Shown: positions 1-9,033 of the stretch, piece by piece
Layout of the letters: each line of letters begins with the position of its first letter
Numbering within the stretch: position 1 is the first letter of the stretch
Assembly: GCF_026344135.1 (NCBI RefSeq)
Contig: NZ_JAPKNA010000003.1
Location: 310,001 to 374,000 of the forward strand
Source of the DNA: Alcaligenes parafaecalis
GTDB lineage: Bacteria > Pseudomonadota > Gammaproteobacteria > Burkholderiales > Burkholderiaceae_B
Direction of reading: 5' to 3'
Length of the DNA: 64,000 nt
Notes under the pieces: generated by a model
Database searches by the model: none
The model's input: the letters and a program-made list of their open reading frames with translations, nothing else
Told to the model about the DNA's origin: nothing
Translations under genes and position numbers: made by a program

Positions 1-748
1 CCTTGGGCAGGTCTTTTTCAATATCGGCAAAGACGGCTGGATCGGGCGGCAAGGCGTAGTCCGGCTCCATGCGCCAGATGGTCAGAAACAGCAGGATGAT
101 CAAGGCTACAACCGGAATCCAGCTATAGGGCTGGAAGATGGTCAGGCTGAAAGGCACCGTCATGCCCGTCAGTTGATGGATGACGTTGATGGGACTGCTG
201 GGGTCGGTATTGGCCAGGGCAATGGAGCTGGACAAACCTTGAGTCCAGAGCAGATAGCCCATATAGCCCGAGGCAATCAGATACCCGAAATGCACATTGG
301 GCAGACGACGGGCGACTTGTCGGGCCACCAGGGCACCGGCAACCAGACCCAGGCCCCAGTTCAACAGGCAAAAGATCGAGCCCACAGCAAAGCACAGCAG
401 GGCACCTTCAACTTGAGTGCGGGCGCGGGAAGCCAGCCAGATGATGGCGCGTTTTAAAGGAGGGGCTTCGGCCAGGGTGTAGCCCGTCACCAGAATCAGC
501 ACCATTTGCAGAGCAAAAGTGAAAATGCTTTTGGGTCCCCATACGCCGCGATACCAGGCATCCACCATTCCTCCGGGGGTGGCGCCATCGACAAACAGGG
601 CAATCAATCCAACAACCAGCAAACTCAGGATGACCGCAAATAAATACGGGTCGGGCATCCATTTTTCTACGTAACGCACGCAGATATTGGTGAAACGGGT
701 TAGCAAGTTTGGCCTGGGTTTGGCCGAGATGGTAGCAGTGGTGTTCAT
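1..748 (-). CDS. atoE: Short-chain fatty acid transporter, AtoE family (3' end beyond the window)
   Basis: This is the N-terminal part (249 codons) of an inner-membrane permease running off the left edge. The translation begins MNTTATISAKPRPN and continues with RYVEKWMPDPYLFAVILSLL. That opening, an amphipathic stretch followed by 'PDPYLFA' and the first membrane helix, is typical of the AtoE/short-chain fatty acid transporter family. Further hydrophobic helices follow, including LLNWGLGLVAGALVARQVARR and a loop with LWTQGLSSSIAL. The start is supported by AAGGA about ten bases upstream on the minus strand (around 757-761). Family members take up acetoacetate or butyrate-type acids. The exact substrate is inferred from the family only. 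An IclR regulator lies upstream on the same strand and could control it. Confidence 0.8.
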   Translation of the reverse strand, partial: MNTTATISAKPRPNLLTRFTNICVRYVEKWMPDPYLFAVILSLLVVGLIALFVDGATPGGMVDAWYRGVWGPKSIFTFALQMVLILVTGYTLAEAPPLKRAIIWLASRARTQVEGALLCFAVGSIFCLLNWGLGLVAGALVARQVARRLPNVHFGYLIASGYMGYLLWTQGLSSSIALANTDPSSPINVIHQLTGMTVPFSLTIFQPYSWIPVVALIILLFLTIWRMEPDYALPPDPAVFADIEKDLPK

Positions 749-1381
749 AATGAACTTATCCTTGTTTTTGTCTCCCCGACCTGGCTAGTGGGTCGGCTTC
801 TGGATTCGGATGCTGGATACACAGTCCCGCTAGCGCATACTCCTCGGTGTTGACTGTTGCCTGTATCTCGCCTTCCTTGTTTTTATGGCGTGTCCCTTAG
901 GGGGCTTATCGTTGTGCCCACAAGATAGCGACAGGCCCGGCAGGGGATCAATAAAGCAAATGTCGGTTTATTTACGCGAGGCGAAACGATGGCGCGTTAA
1001 CCCTAGGGAGATAAGGGTGTGCAGGCGTTTGTACAGGCGGCTTTGGGTATAAAGCGGACTGTTTTCTTGCAGATGGAGATATTTAGCTAAAACGAACTGA
1101 TTAGAGGATCAGTTTGAATGGGGGCAGGGCGCTGTTTGAAACTGGGCGGCTTTTTTCAGGAGCCATCTTGGGATGAGTGCTGCTTGGGGAGGGGCCAGGC
1201 TTATCGTCGGCGTAGTTTCCCTCGTCTTGACAGGCTGAGCTTGGATGAGCCATCTGCGTTGATTGGAAAAGCAGGTAGAGGGAACGAGGTTTGAAACGTA
1301 AAAAAGCACACAGGGAGCGCTGTGTGCTGATGAGGGTTTTAACGGTCCCGGCACCGCTCAGAGACGGAAATCCGCCCAGAC
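749..1381. other. Long intergenic region between the atoE-like gene and the IclR gene
   Basis: About 630 bases with no convincing gene. The open frames present have atypical composition and partly overlap the IclR gene antisense. It should contain the minus-strand promoter of the fatty acid transporter. A 7-bp stem (AACTGAT/ATCAGTT) lies at 1095-1114, with no T-run. Confidence 0.5.
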
Positions 1382-2152
1382 CTAAAATTTGTCGGCCACT
1401 GAATCCAGCGCATCGCGCAGTAAACCGGCAATTTCTTTTTGGCGTGGTGCTGGCATGCGCTCGGTAATGGCGGTGACACTCATGGCCAGAATCGGGCGGC
1501 CTTTGTGGTCGCACAGGGCACAGCCCACACCCAAAGCGCCACGCACCGCGTAGTTGCCTACGACCGAGTAGCCACGAATACGGGTGTTGGTGACCAGTTG
1601 ACGCATCTCGCGTTGAGTCATGCCGCCGTACTGGTCAAGCTGATTGGCATTGCGCTCGATAATCTGTTCGATGGCCTCGTCGCCCAAGGTCGCCAGATAG
1701 GCCATGCCACCGGAACCTACCCCTAAAGGCTGACGCTTGCCTACATAGGTCGCCAGAATCTGCACCGGGTAGGGGCCGATTTCGCGCCACAGGCTGATGG
1801 AATCATCACCATCGCGTCCCACCAGAAAGACCGCATCGCCGGTAAGCTGAGCCAGCTCCTGCATGATGGGCTGCATGATGGTGACACGCGGGTCCAGTCC
1901 AAACAGGCCCTGATCCTGGCGCGTGGCGCTGTAACGGCGGCTATGGCTGCTGTTTTGCACCAGACCGTGATCGATCAGGGCGGCCAGCAGTCTATAGATC
2001 GTGGGGCGCTGCAATTGGGTGGCGCGCGACAGGTCAGTCACGCTCAATCCTTTGCCTTGATGATTTTGCAAAGTCTTGAGCACCAGCAGGCCGCGTTGCA
2101 AGGTACGCGGCCCAGCCTGATCCTGCGGTTCTACGGTCTCGGGAGTGTTCAT
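1382..2152 (-). CDS. IclR family transcriptional regulator
   Basis: A 256-residue protein with the normal two-domain IclR layout. An N-terminal winged helix-turn-helix (about residues 15-80, with GLSVTDLSRATQLQRPTIYRLL) is followed by the ligand-binding domain (about 85-250), which contains the typical PLGVGSGGMAYLA and RGYSVVGNYAVRGALGVGCAL segments. Members of this family sense small aromatic or organic acids and repress or activate a neighbouring catabolic or transport operon. The nearest same-strand target is the fatty acid transporter at the left edge, about 630 bases downstream. That link is inference. No strong ribosome binding site precedes the ATG. A second IclR gene lies at 62577-63377; the two are paralogues of the same fold, not copies. 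Confidence 0.9.
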   Translation of the reverse strand: MNTPETVEPQDQAGPRTLQRGLLVLKTLQNHQGKGLSVTDLSRATQLQRPTIYRLLAALIDHGLVQNSSHSRRYSATRQDQGLFGLDPRVTIMQPIMQELAQLTGDAVFLVGRDGDDSISLWREIGPYPVQILATYVGKRQPLGVGSGGMAYLATLGDEAIEQIIERNANQLDQYGGMTQREMRQLVTNTRIRGYSVVGNYAVRGALGVGCALCDHKGRPILAMSVTAITERMPAPRQKEIAGLLRDALDSVADKF

Positions 2153-2245
2153 GCTTGAAAACAGCTAATGCTTACCGAAAAGTAACTCAGTAAGAATATA
2201 CGCCAGCCGAGAAAGTGTCCACTGTGTGATCGCGCATTCAAGACA

Positions 2246-2269
2246 ATGCCCGCTGGGTGAAGCGGGCAT
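2246..2269 (-). terminator. Hairpin downstream of trmJ
   Basis: A perfect 8-bp stem, ATGCCCGC/GCGGGCAT, with an 8-base loop lies 28 bases past the trmJ stop. The minus-strand sequence after it is only weakly T-rich (TTGTCTT), so this is a possible rather than a clear intrinsic terminator. Confidence 0.4.
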
Positions 2270-2296
2270 GAGGGACAGAGCCGTCGAGTATGGACT

Positions 2297-3145
2297 TTAG
2301 CGGTGTTCCGGGCCTGCCGACTCGTCTTTGCGCTGTTCGGGGATAGGGTGGCCCGCTGTTTTCGCAGTTTTGATCATGGCGGTGCACAGGCCACGCAACA
2401 TATCGACTTCGTCCAAACTAAGCTGGGCGCGCCCCAACAGGTGCTGCATGCGGGGCACCAGCTTCTTGGGGTGTTTGGGGTCCAGGAACTTGACGCTTTC
2501 AATGGCCTGCTCCCAGTGTTGCAGCAAGGCTTGCACCTTGGCCTGAGGGGCCAGTTCTTTACCGGGATCTGCTTTACCGTCGGTATTAGGCAACAAGCTG
2601 GCACCGCTTTCGGCCAGCAGGGCATAGCGCAATTCCCAGGCAGCCAGTTGCAAAGCCTGGGCGACATTCAGGGAGCTGTATTCAGGGTTGGCCGGGATAT
2701 GGCACACATACTGGCACTGGCTGATGTGATCATTGGTCAGGCCAACACGCTCGGTGCCCAATACAATCGCGACCGTGCCTGCATGTTGGCGCAGGTGCTC
2801 ACGGCTCAGTTCGGCAGTCTGCCGGATATCCGCCGCCGGTGGCCCCAGGTAGCGGGGGCGGGCCGTCAGGGCAAAAGCCAGGGTGACGGGTTCCAGCGCA
2901 TGTGCCAGGGTAGGGACAATCGTTGCCCGCTCCAAAACGTCTACGGCACCGCTGGCTAGCGAGATTGCCTGAGGGTTTTGTGCAACGTCCGGGTCCAGCG
3001 GGTCGACCAGACATAAGTCGCCAAAGCCCATGGTTTTGATCGCTCGCGCTGCTGCGCCCACGTTTCCAGGGTGGCTGGGTTGCACCATAATGAAGCGAAC
3101 CCGGTGAAAATTATCATCAAATGCCGATGCTTGCGTCTGAGTCAT
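2297..3145 (-). CDS. trmJ: tRNA (cytidine/uridine-2'-O-)-methyltransferase TrmJ
   Basis: A 282-residue SPOUT methyltransferase. It shows the three family signatures in order: NVGAAARAIKTMG near residue 30 (N-terminal motif 1), VLGTERVGLTN near 130 (motif 2) and SSLNVAQALQ near 155 (motif 3, at the trefoil knot that binds SAM). TrmJ methylates the ribose of nucleotide 32 in the anticodon loop of several tRNAs, in the cytoplasm. The C-terminal extension of about 110 residues matches TrmJ better than TrmL, which ends soon after the knot. The gene is divergent from suhB with a 108-base gap, an arrangement I recall from other betaproteobacteria. Confidence 0.9.
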   Translation of the reverse strand: MTQTQASAFDDNFHRVRFIMVQPSHPGNVGAAARAIKTMGFGDLCLVDPLDPDVAQNPQAISLASGAVDVLERATIVPTLAHALEPVTLAFALTARPRYLGPPAADIRQTAELSREHLRQHAGTVAIVLGTERVGLTNDHISQCQYVCHIPANPEYSSLNVAQALQLAAWELRYALLAESGASLLPNTDGKADPGKELAPQAKVQALLQHWEQAIESVKFLDPKHPKKLVPRMQHLLGRAQLSLDEVDMLRGLCTAMIKTAKTAGHPIPEQRKDESAGPEHR

Positions 3146-3253
3146 TTAAAATAGCTACTTTGAAGCTACGCTTCCTGTGTCTGCTCACGCGATTTTGCCC
3201 TGCAACAGGGCACGCCAGGCAGGCTCAATTATTGTTAAAAAAACGGAATTTCC

Positions 3254-4045
3254 ATGCACCCGATGCTCAATACCGCCATCAAGGCGGCTCGCCGTGCCGG
3301 CACTATTATCTCTCGCGCCAGTCTAGACCTCCAGCACCTGTCGGTTGCGCGTAAAGGCCCTAAAGATTATGTCACGGAAGTGGATCGCGCAGCAGAGGAA
3401 GCCATCATTGAAGTGTTGAGCGAAGCCTATCCCGACCACGGTTTCATTGGCGAGGAAACGGGCGAGCGCCCACCGCTGGAACCCGCAGGCGAAGGTACTC
3501 CTGAATACCAGTGGGTGATTGATCCGCTGGATGGCACCACCAACTTTATCCACGGTTTTCCTTGCTACGCCATTTCGATTGCATTGATGCACCGTGGTCA
3601 GGCTGCCCATGCCGTTATTTATGACACTACCCGCAACGAGCTGTTTACTGCCAGTCGTGGGGGCGGTGCTTTCCTGAACGATCGCCGTATTCGTGTGTCG
3701 GGCCAGACTCGTTACCACGACGCCTTGATCGGTGCACACGTGCCTGATTCGGGCGCAGGCGTGAAATCGACCTCCCCATTTGCTGATATGTTGGCCGAAT
3801 GTGCGGCTGTGCGTCGCGTGGGTGCAACGGTTTTGGATCTGGCCTATGTGGCTGCCGGTCGTCTGGATGGCTTTTGCGCCGTCAACCTGAAACCTTGGGA
3901 TCTGGCTGCCGGCACCTTGCTGGTGACTGAAGCCGGTGGTCTGGTGGGCGACTTTGAAGGCGAGCAAACCTGGAAAGAAACCGGCAACGTGATTGCCGCC
4001 AGCCCGAAGATCTTTATTCAGATGCTGTCGCACCTGCAAGATTAA
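3254..4045 (+). CDS. suhB: Inositol-1-monophosphatase family protein SuhB
   Basis: A 263-residue Mg-dependent phosphatase of the inositol monophosphatase family. Metal-binding motifs are present: GEETGE (about residue 65), WVIDPLDGTTNFIHGFP (about 90) and PWDLAAGTLLVTEAGG (about 215). SuhB hydrolyses inositol-1-phosphate. In enterobacteria it is also known as a partner of RNA polymerase and Nus factors in rRNA antitermination. That second role cannot be judged from sequence here. A clear intrinsic terminator follows the stop codon (4054-4081), so the gene is probably monocistronic. Confidence 0.92.
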   Translation: MHPMLNTAIKAARRAGTIISRASLDLQHLSVARKGPKDYVTEVDRAAEEAIIEVLSEAYPDHGFIGEETGERPPLEPAGEGTPEYQWVIDPLDGTTNFIHGFPCYAISIALMHRGQAAHAVIYDTTRNELFTASRGGGAFLNDRRIRVSGQTRYHDALIGAHVPDSGAGVKSTSPFADMLAECAAVRRVGATVLDLAYVAAGRLDGFCAVNLKPWDLAAGTLLVTEAGGLVGDFEGEQTWKETGNVIAASPKIFIQMLSHLQD

Positions 4046-4053
4046 GAACCTAG

Positions 4054-4081
4054 ACCCCGGCACTGCCGGGGTGTTCTTTTA
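4054..4081 (+). terminator. Rho-independent terminator after suhB
   Basis: Perfect 8-bp stem ACCCCGGC/GCCGGGGT with loop ACT, followed by GTTCTTTTAA. Confidence 0.85.
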
Positions 4082-4103
4082 ATCACAGCGCCAAGGAGCT
4101 GAG

Positions 4104-5687
4104 ATGGAGTGGTTGATGGACCCGACCGCCTGGGTTGGGTTACTCACACTGGTAGTGTTGGAAATTGTGTTGGGCATCGATAACCTGGTGTTCATTGCAA
4201 TTTTGGTCGACAAGCTGCCTCCGGCGCAGCGTGACCGGGCTCGTGTGCTGGGTCTTTCGCTGGCCTTGCTGATGCGTCTTGGCCTGCTGACGGTCATGTC
4301 CTTCCTGGTGCAGTTGACCGATCCTTTGGTGTCTGTCCTGGGCCTGGATTTCTCAGGCCGCGATCTGATCATGATCGTGGGCGGTTTCTTCTTGTTGTTC
4401 AAAGGCACGCTGGAACTGCACGAGCGTATTGAAAACCGTAGTGCACATGCCTCCGGTTCACGCATGTATGCCAGCTTCTGGGTCATCGTGGCGCAGATTG
4501 TGGTGCTTGATGCGGTGTTCTCCATCGACGCGGTGATTACCGCTGTCGGCATGGTGGAACACCTGCCCATCATGATGGCCGCGGTGGTTATTGCGATTGG
4601 CATCATGCTGGTGGCCTCCAAACCCCTGACGATTTATATCAACAGCCGACCCACGGTGGTGATTCTGTGCCTGGGCTTTTTGTTGATGATCGGCTTTTCC
4701 CTGCTGGTGGAAGGCTTTGGCGTTCATGTACCCAAGGGTTACCTGTACGCGGCCATTTCCTTCTCCATCCTGATCGAAATGTTCAACCAGTTGGCGCGGC
4801 GCAAGTTGCGTTTGCTGCAAGCGGGTCGTCCCATGCGTGAACGGACGGCTGAGGCTGTCTTGCGTATGTTGGGCAAACGCCCGGCCTCGGGGGAGGCCAC
4901 GACTGGGCCGGATTTGCCCGGCAGTGGCGAGCAAATGGTCTTTGGTCAGGAAGAACGCAATATGGTCAGCGGCGTGCTGACCTTGTCCGAGCGCACCGTG
5001 CATTCGGTGATGACGCCGCGTAACGCCATTACCTGGGTCAATATTCAGGACTCTCCGGAAGTCCTGCGCGAAAAAATGACGCAGGAACCTCATAGCATGG
5101 TGCCGGTCTGTCGCGGTTCGCTTGATGAGGTTATTGGCATTGGTCGAAGCAAAGAGTTACTGGCAGACCTGCTGATTCATGGTCATATCCGTGTGGACCA
5201 ATTACGTCAGCCGGTCTTTGTGTATGAGTCCATCGGGATTTTGGACCTGATGGAAACCATCAAGCAAAGTCGTGGGCAGTTGGTGATGGTCACTGACGAG
5301 TTCGGCACAATTGAAGGGCTGGTCACGCCTCTGGATATCTTCGAGGCAATTGCGGGCGATTTCCCCAGCGAGGATGAAACCCCCGATATCATCCAGGAGT
5401 CTCAGGATCACTGGCTGCTGGACGGCTCTACCGACTTGCATCATCTGGAGCAAATGCTGGGGGTAGATGGTCTGGTCGATGAAGAGGAAGAATATGCCAC
5501 CCTGGCGGGCTATCTGCTGACGCGTTTTGGCCAGTTGCCCAAGGTGGGCGATGTGTGTGTTCTTGAACAGAGCGATGCGGTTTATCGCTTCAAGGTTGAA
5601 GAGCTGGAAGGGCGTCGTATTTCCCAGGTCAGCCTGGAGCGTGTGCCCTACGATGATGAACAAATCGATCCGTTCCTGGCATCTTAA
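4104..5687 (+). CDS. TerC-type membrane protein with CBS and CorC/HlyC domains
   Basis: A 527-residue fusion. Residues 1-240 are a multi-helix TerC-like membrane domain with acidic residues inside helices (EIVLGIDNLVF, VLDAVFSIDAV) that probably contact a metal ion. A linker leads to a CBS pair at about 290-425 (SVMTPRNAITWV, DEFGTIEGLVTPLDIFEAIAGD) and a C-terminal CorC/HlyC transporter-associated domain (about 435-515, WLLDGSTDLHHLEQMLGV). The same layout is found in E. coli YegH and YoaE. Metal efflux or metal-linked membrane protection is the family-level guess; the substrate is unknown. AAGGAG lies ten bases before the ATG. The uppP gene follows after 26 bases, so the two may be cotranscribed. 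Confidence 0.85.
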   Translation: MEWLMDPTAWVGLLTLVVLEIVLGIDNLVFIAILVDKLPPAQRDRARVLGLSLALLMRLGLLTVMSFLVQLTDPLVSVLGLDFSGRDLIMIVGGFFLLFKGTLELHERIENRSAHASGSRMYASFWVIVAQIVVLDAVFSIDAVITAVGMVEHLPIMMAAVVIAIGIMLVASKPLTIYINSRPTVVILCLGFLLMIGFSLLVEGFGVHVPKGYLYAAISFSILIEMFNQLARRKLRLLQAGRPMRERTAEAVLRMLGKRPASGEATTGPDLPGSGEQMVFGQEERNMVSGVLTLSERTVHSVMTPRNAITWVNIQDSPEVLREKMTQEPHSMVPVCRGSLDEVIGIGRSKELLADLLIHGHIRVDQLRQPVFVYESIGILDLMETIKQSRGQLVMVTDEFGTIEGLVTPLDIFEAIAGDFPSEDETPDIIQESQDHWLLDGSTDLHHLEQMLGVDGLVDEEEEYATLAGYLLTRFGQLPKVGDVCVLEQSDAVYRFKVEELEGRRISQVSLERVPYDDEQIDPFLAS

Positions 5688-5713
5688 TTTTTATTGGCTT
5701 TGATTCACGCAAC

Positions 5714-6574
5714 ATGACTGAGCAAACTATCTATCTGCTGAAAGCCCTGTTTCTGGGGATTATTGAAGGGATTACGGAATTTATCCCGGTCTCCAGTACG
5801 GCACACTTGCTGATTCTGGGCTCCTGGATTGATTTTTCCTCAGGTGATGCCAAGGTGTTTGAGGTCGTGATTCAGTTCGGTTCGATTCTGGCCGTGATCT
5901 GGATTTTCCGCGCCCGCCTGATTCAACTGATTATGGGAACCTTGCGCGGTGACCGTACCGAGATGATGTTCACGCGCAATCTGCTGATTGCCTTTTTGCC
6001 CGCGGCAGTGATTGGTGCTTTGACGATCCAGTACGTAAAAGCGCTGTTCCATCACCAGATTGTGTTTGTATTCACACTGGTGTTGGGTGGCCTGCTGATG
6101 TTGTGGGTAGAGCGCAAGCCGCAGTATGCGAAAAATACGTCCGAGACGGATCAGGGTGAAACGGCGACCTCACAAAAGGCCACCGCCTTTGCGTTAGAAG
6201 AAATCACCTGGAAGCAGGCTTTGGTAGTAGGTTTTGCGCAATGTGTGGCGATGGTGCCCGGTACGTCGCGCTCTGGCGCCACGATTATTGGCGGCATGCT
6301 GGCGGGTATTCAGCGCAAGACTGCCACGGAGTTTTCTTTCTTCCTGGCTATGCCCACCATGTTGGCCGCCACAGTGTATGACCTGTATCGCAATGGTGCG
6401 TCTTTAAGTGCTGATCAAAGCACCGCGATTATTGTGGGTTTTGTTGCAGCGTTCTTTAGCGCGCTGTTCCTGGTGAAGGCGGTGCTGCGTTTTGTGTCCA
6501 GCCGTACTTATCGTCCCTTTGCCTGGTATCGCATTGCGCTGGGCGGAGTACTGTTTGTGTGGCTGATGACGTAG
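5714..6574 (+). CDS. uppP: Undecaprenyl-diphosphatase UppP (BacA)
   Basis: A 286-residue integral membrane enzyme that removes a phosphate from undecaprenyl pyrophosphate on the periplasmic side, recycling the lipid carrier for peptidoglycan and O-antigen. Both catalytic signatures are visible. The first is EGITEFIPVSSTAHL, with E18, E22 and H31. The second is the P-loop-like PGTSRSGAT around residue 185. Length is slightly above the E. coli enzyme (273) because of a hydrophilic loop at about 138-165. The ATG lacks a strong Shine-Dalgarno, which fits translation coupled to the TerC-type gene 26 bases upstream. A terminator follows. Confidence 0.93.
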   Translation: MTEQTIYLLKALFLGIIEGITEFIPVSSTAHLLILGSWIDFSSGDAKVFEVVIQFGSILAVIWIFRARLIQLIMGTLRGDRTEMMFTRNLLIAFLPAAVIGALTIQYVKALFHHQIVFVFTLVLGGLLMLWVERKPQYAKNTSETDQGETATSQKATAFALEEITWKQALVVGFAQCVAMVPGTSRSGATIIGGMLAGIQRKTATEFSFFLAMPTMLAATVYDLYRNGASLSADQSTAIIVGFVAAFFSALFLVKAVLRFVSSRTYRPFAWYRIALGGVLFVWLMT

Positions 6575-6600
6575 CCCTTTGCCGCTTTAGAGGTTTCGAG

Positions 6601-6637
6601 ATCCCCGCTTGGTTGACATGCCTCCGGGGATTTTTTT
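6601..6637 (+). terminator. Rho-independent terminator after uppP
   Basis: Stem ATCCCCG/CGGGGAT (6601-6607 and 6625-6631) followed by seven T residues. Confidence 0.8.
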
Positions 6638-6685
6638 ATTGGGCTGTTCTGAAGGGAACTTGAACCTAATTGGCTGGAGACGGAG

Positions 6686-7489
6686 TCACACTTGCTGAGG
6701 TTTCAGCGTCTGGCACTGATCCTCTTTACCCCATTGGTGCAAGCAAAGTTGTGCACCTTCGATGCTGATAAAACCGCCACGTTTGGCACTGTCAGATTCG
6801 GCATCCCAATCCGGCAACACCCAACGGCGCACTGGCTCAAAGCCGGGAATATCATGCACTGCCGGTCTATGTGTATGGCCATGCACCATGGCGTGCACAG
6901 GATGTGCCTGGCAGGCCGCAACAATAGCCGCTGGCTGCACATCCATAATCTCTTTGGACTTGTATTGCTTGCCGCGCTGGCTGCCCGCACGGGCCGAGTC
7001 GGCAATTCGCTGGCGCAGGCTCAAGGGGCAGGCCAGATACAGCTTTTGCAGCCAGGGTTTGCGTACCCAATAGCGAAAGCGTTGATAGGCCAGATCGTCC
7101 AGGCAATACTCATCGCCGTGCGACATCAAAACCAGACCGGCAGAGGTATCCAGGATTACTTGATCGGGCAATAGCGTGGCGTGGACATGGCGGGCGTAGG
7201 TCTGGCCCAGCAAGAAGTCGCGATTGCCGCGCATGAGATAAAGCGGGTGCTGCTGCGCAAATGTACGCAGCGCCTCACTGACTTGAGCCAGCCAGGGAGC
7301 AGGGTGGGCGATTTGATCGTCACCAATCCAGGCATTGAAAATATCACCGCCCAGAATCAAGGCATTGGCTTGATGCTGGGCGGAGTGCAGAAACTGCAAG
7401 AAATCCTGGACGGTGTCTGGATTGTCCGGACCCAAATGCAGGTCCGCGGCAATCCAGATCTTGCCCGAAAGCGTGAGCTTATTCGACAA
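6686..7489 (-). CDS. lpxH: UDP-2,3-diacylglucosamine diphosphatase LpxH
   Basis: A calcineurin-like metallophosphoesterase of the Raetz lipid A pathway, converting UDP-2,3-diacylglucosamine to lipid X plus UMP at the inner membrane surface. Metal motifs occur in the family order: DLHLG, GGDIFNAWIGDD, GNRDFLL, SHGDEY and GHTHRP. The frame is open upstream to an ATG at 7582. The 31 extra residues lie entirely over the cyclophilin gene and do not resemble LpxH. I prefer the TTG at 7487-7489, which overlaps the cyclophilin stop codon and has GGAAAAAG about eight bases upstream. It gives 267 residues, close to other betaproteobacterial LpxH. Translation is probably coupled to the cyclophilin. The start is the uncertain part, not the function. 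Confidence 0.88.
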   Translation of the reverse strand: MSNKLTLSGKIWIAADLHLGPDNPDTVQDFLQFLHSAQHQANALILGGDIFNAWIGDDQIAHPAPWLAQVSEALRTFAQQHPLYLMRGNRDFLLGQTYARHVHATLLPDQVILDTSAGLVLMSHGDEYCLDDLAYQRFRYWVRKPWLQKLYLACPLSLRQRIADSARAGSQRGKQYKSKEIMDVQPAAIVAACQAHPVHAMVHGHTHRPAVHDIPGFEPVRRWVLPDWDAESDSAKRGGFISIEGAQLCLHQWGKEDQCQTLKPQQV

Positions 7490-8126
7490 GCGTGGCTTTT
7501 TCCAGAACGACGTCTTCAACAGGCACGTCTTGGTGGAAGCCCTTGTTGCCGGTGCGCACGGTACGGATCTTATCAACGACATCCATGCCTTCGATCACGC
7601 GGCCAAATACGGCGTAGCCCCAGCCATTGGCAGTAGGAGCGGTGAAGTTCAGGAAGTCGTTGTCAGCGACGTTGATGAAGAACTGAGCTGTGGCCGAGTG
7701 TGGGTCGGACGTGCGAGCCATGGCCAGGGTGTACTTGTCGTTCTTCAGGCCGTTGTCGGCTTCGTTCTTGACAGGTGCGTTGGTGGCTTTCTGCTTCATG
7801 TCGGCCTCAAAACCGCCGCCCTGGATCATGAAGTTGTTGATCACGCGGTGAAACACGGTGCCGTCGTAAAAGCCGCTGGACACGTAGTCCACAAAGTTGG
7901 CTACGGTGTTAGGGGCTTTTTCTGCGTTCAGTTCGATCAGGATAGTGCCCTGATTCGTCTGCAGTTGGACGCGTGGAGAGGTGCTCATAGAAGTGCCTTC
8001 AGAAGAAGTGGAAGAATCTGCTGCCATAGCCGGACTGCTCATCATAGGCATAGCCATACAGGCAGCAATAAGCAGGGTGCGCAAGCCGCGAGCCTGATCA
8101 CACCATTGAAATGTGCTTGCAAACAT
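7479..8126 (-). CDS. ppiA: Cyclophilin-type peptidyl-prolyl cis-trans isomerase
   Basis: A 215-residue protein. About 37 N-terminal residues form a signal-peptide-like segment (LLIAACMAMPMMSSPAMA). Then comes a complete cyclophilin domain (about 50-215) with FHRVINNFMIQGG and SATAQFFINVADNDFLNF, the active-site arginine and hydrophobic core of the family. The enzyme accelerates proline isomerisation during folding. If the signal is real it acts in the periplasm, like PpiA. An internal ATG just before STSPRVQLQT would give a cytoplasmic PpiB-like form of about 170 residues. Neither start has a strong ribosome binding site, so the compartment is not settled. The stop overlaps the proposed lpxH start. 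Confidence 0.88.
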   Translation of the reverse strand: MFASTFQWCDQARGLRTLLIAACMAMPMMSSPAMAADSSTSSEGTSMSTSPRVQLQTNQGTILIELNAEKAPNTVANFVDYVSSGFYDGTVFHRVINNFMIQGGGFEADMKQKATNAPVKNEADNGLKNDKYTLAMARTSDPHSATAQFFINVADNDFLNFTAPTANGWGYAVFGRVIEGMDVVDKIRTVRTGNKGFHQDVPVEDVVLEKATLVE

Positions 8127-8157
8127 AAGATAGGGACAACCCAGTCAAGGAAAAATC

Positions 8158-8844
8158 TTATTGTTGCAGAATTTTGCCCGTTTGTTGTGCACGCTGGGCG
8201 GCTTTGGGCACACCACTGGCGGCAGCCTGACGGTAGGTGTCATTGGCCAGCATCAGTTGCACTTCACCCATATTGGCGCGCGCCAGCGCATAGGATGGAT
8301 CGGCGGTCAGGGCCATTTTCAGGGCTTCCAGAGCCAGATCCAGCTTGTCTTGCGCAATATATTCAGCCGCCAGATTATTCCAGGGCTCGGGCAGCTCCGG
8401 GTAATAGGTGGTCATGTCCTGATAAATGCCGATGGCACCGTTGTGGTCGCCACTGGCCGACAGGGCACGTGCTTTCAGGAACAGCAGTTGCACGTTGGCA
8501 CCGGGCTCGCCGCGGTTCTTGCGCTGATCCAGTTGCTTTTCAATGGCCTGCAAGGCGTCGGCATGACGGCCCTGGGCAATCAGGGTGCTGATGCGCTGGC
8601 TGACTTCCGTTGCGCTGAGCGGCAAAGAAGTATCAACACTGGGGGCCAGAACGTCCAGCGCACGGGCCAGACCTTTCCAGCCACGTTCAGGTTCGGGGGC
8701 AATATCCAGCAGCGGATCGTTTACCCGCGCACTGGGTGGGGGTAAATCGGGCAGGGACTGAGCACTCACGGAGTGACCGAAGGCCAGCAAAAGGGCCAAG
8801 GTGCAAGGAGCGAGAAACCGAGTCCGTCTAGGTGTACTGAACAC
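8158..8844 (-). CDS. Exported tetratricopeptide repeat protein
   Basis: A 228-residue protein with an N-terminal signal peptide (LAPCTLALLLAFGHSVSA, cleavage probably after SVSA). A proline-rich linker follows, then TPR-like helical repeats at about 95-205, for example QGRHADALQAIEKQLDQ and QDKLDLALEALKMALTADPSYALARANMGEV. It is probably a periplasmic scaffold. No catalytic residues are seen and no partner can be named. The start is a GTG; no good Shine-Dalgarno precedes it. It lies 31 bases upstream of the cyclophilin and lpxH on the same strand, which suggests one transcription unit. Confidence 0.8.
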   Translation of the reverse strand: MFSTPRRTRFLAPCTLALLLAFGHSVSAQSLPDLPPPSARVNDPLLDIAPEPERGWKGLARALDVLAPSVDTSLPLSATEVSQRISTLIAQGRHADALQAIEKQLDQRKNRGEPGANVQLLFLKARALSASGDHNGAIGIYQDMTTYYPELPEPWNNLAAEYIAQDKLDLALEALKMALTADPSYALARANMGEVQLMLANDTYRQAAASGVPKAAQRAQQTGKILQQ

Positions 8845-9033
8845 AGAGGGGGCGCCTATAAAATCTGGCTTGAAGACCAGGAAGGTTGGTAGATTGCTGC
8901 CTTTAACGAGGTCTGCTTGCTATACTTATTGACCATCATTCTAACCTTGCCTCTTGCCGGGCGGGAAATACGGAACCTAAGCCAAGGGCAATCGTTCTGG
9001 CACAAGGTTCCGATTTTATGACGATTACAGGCC

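Noticed and set aside
4086..4103. A manganese (yybP-ykoY) riboswitch before the TerC-type gene
   Set aside because: Only about 58 bases separate it from suhB, much of it a terminator; no room for the aptamer.
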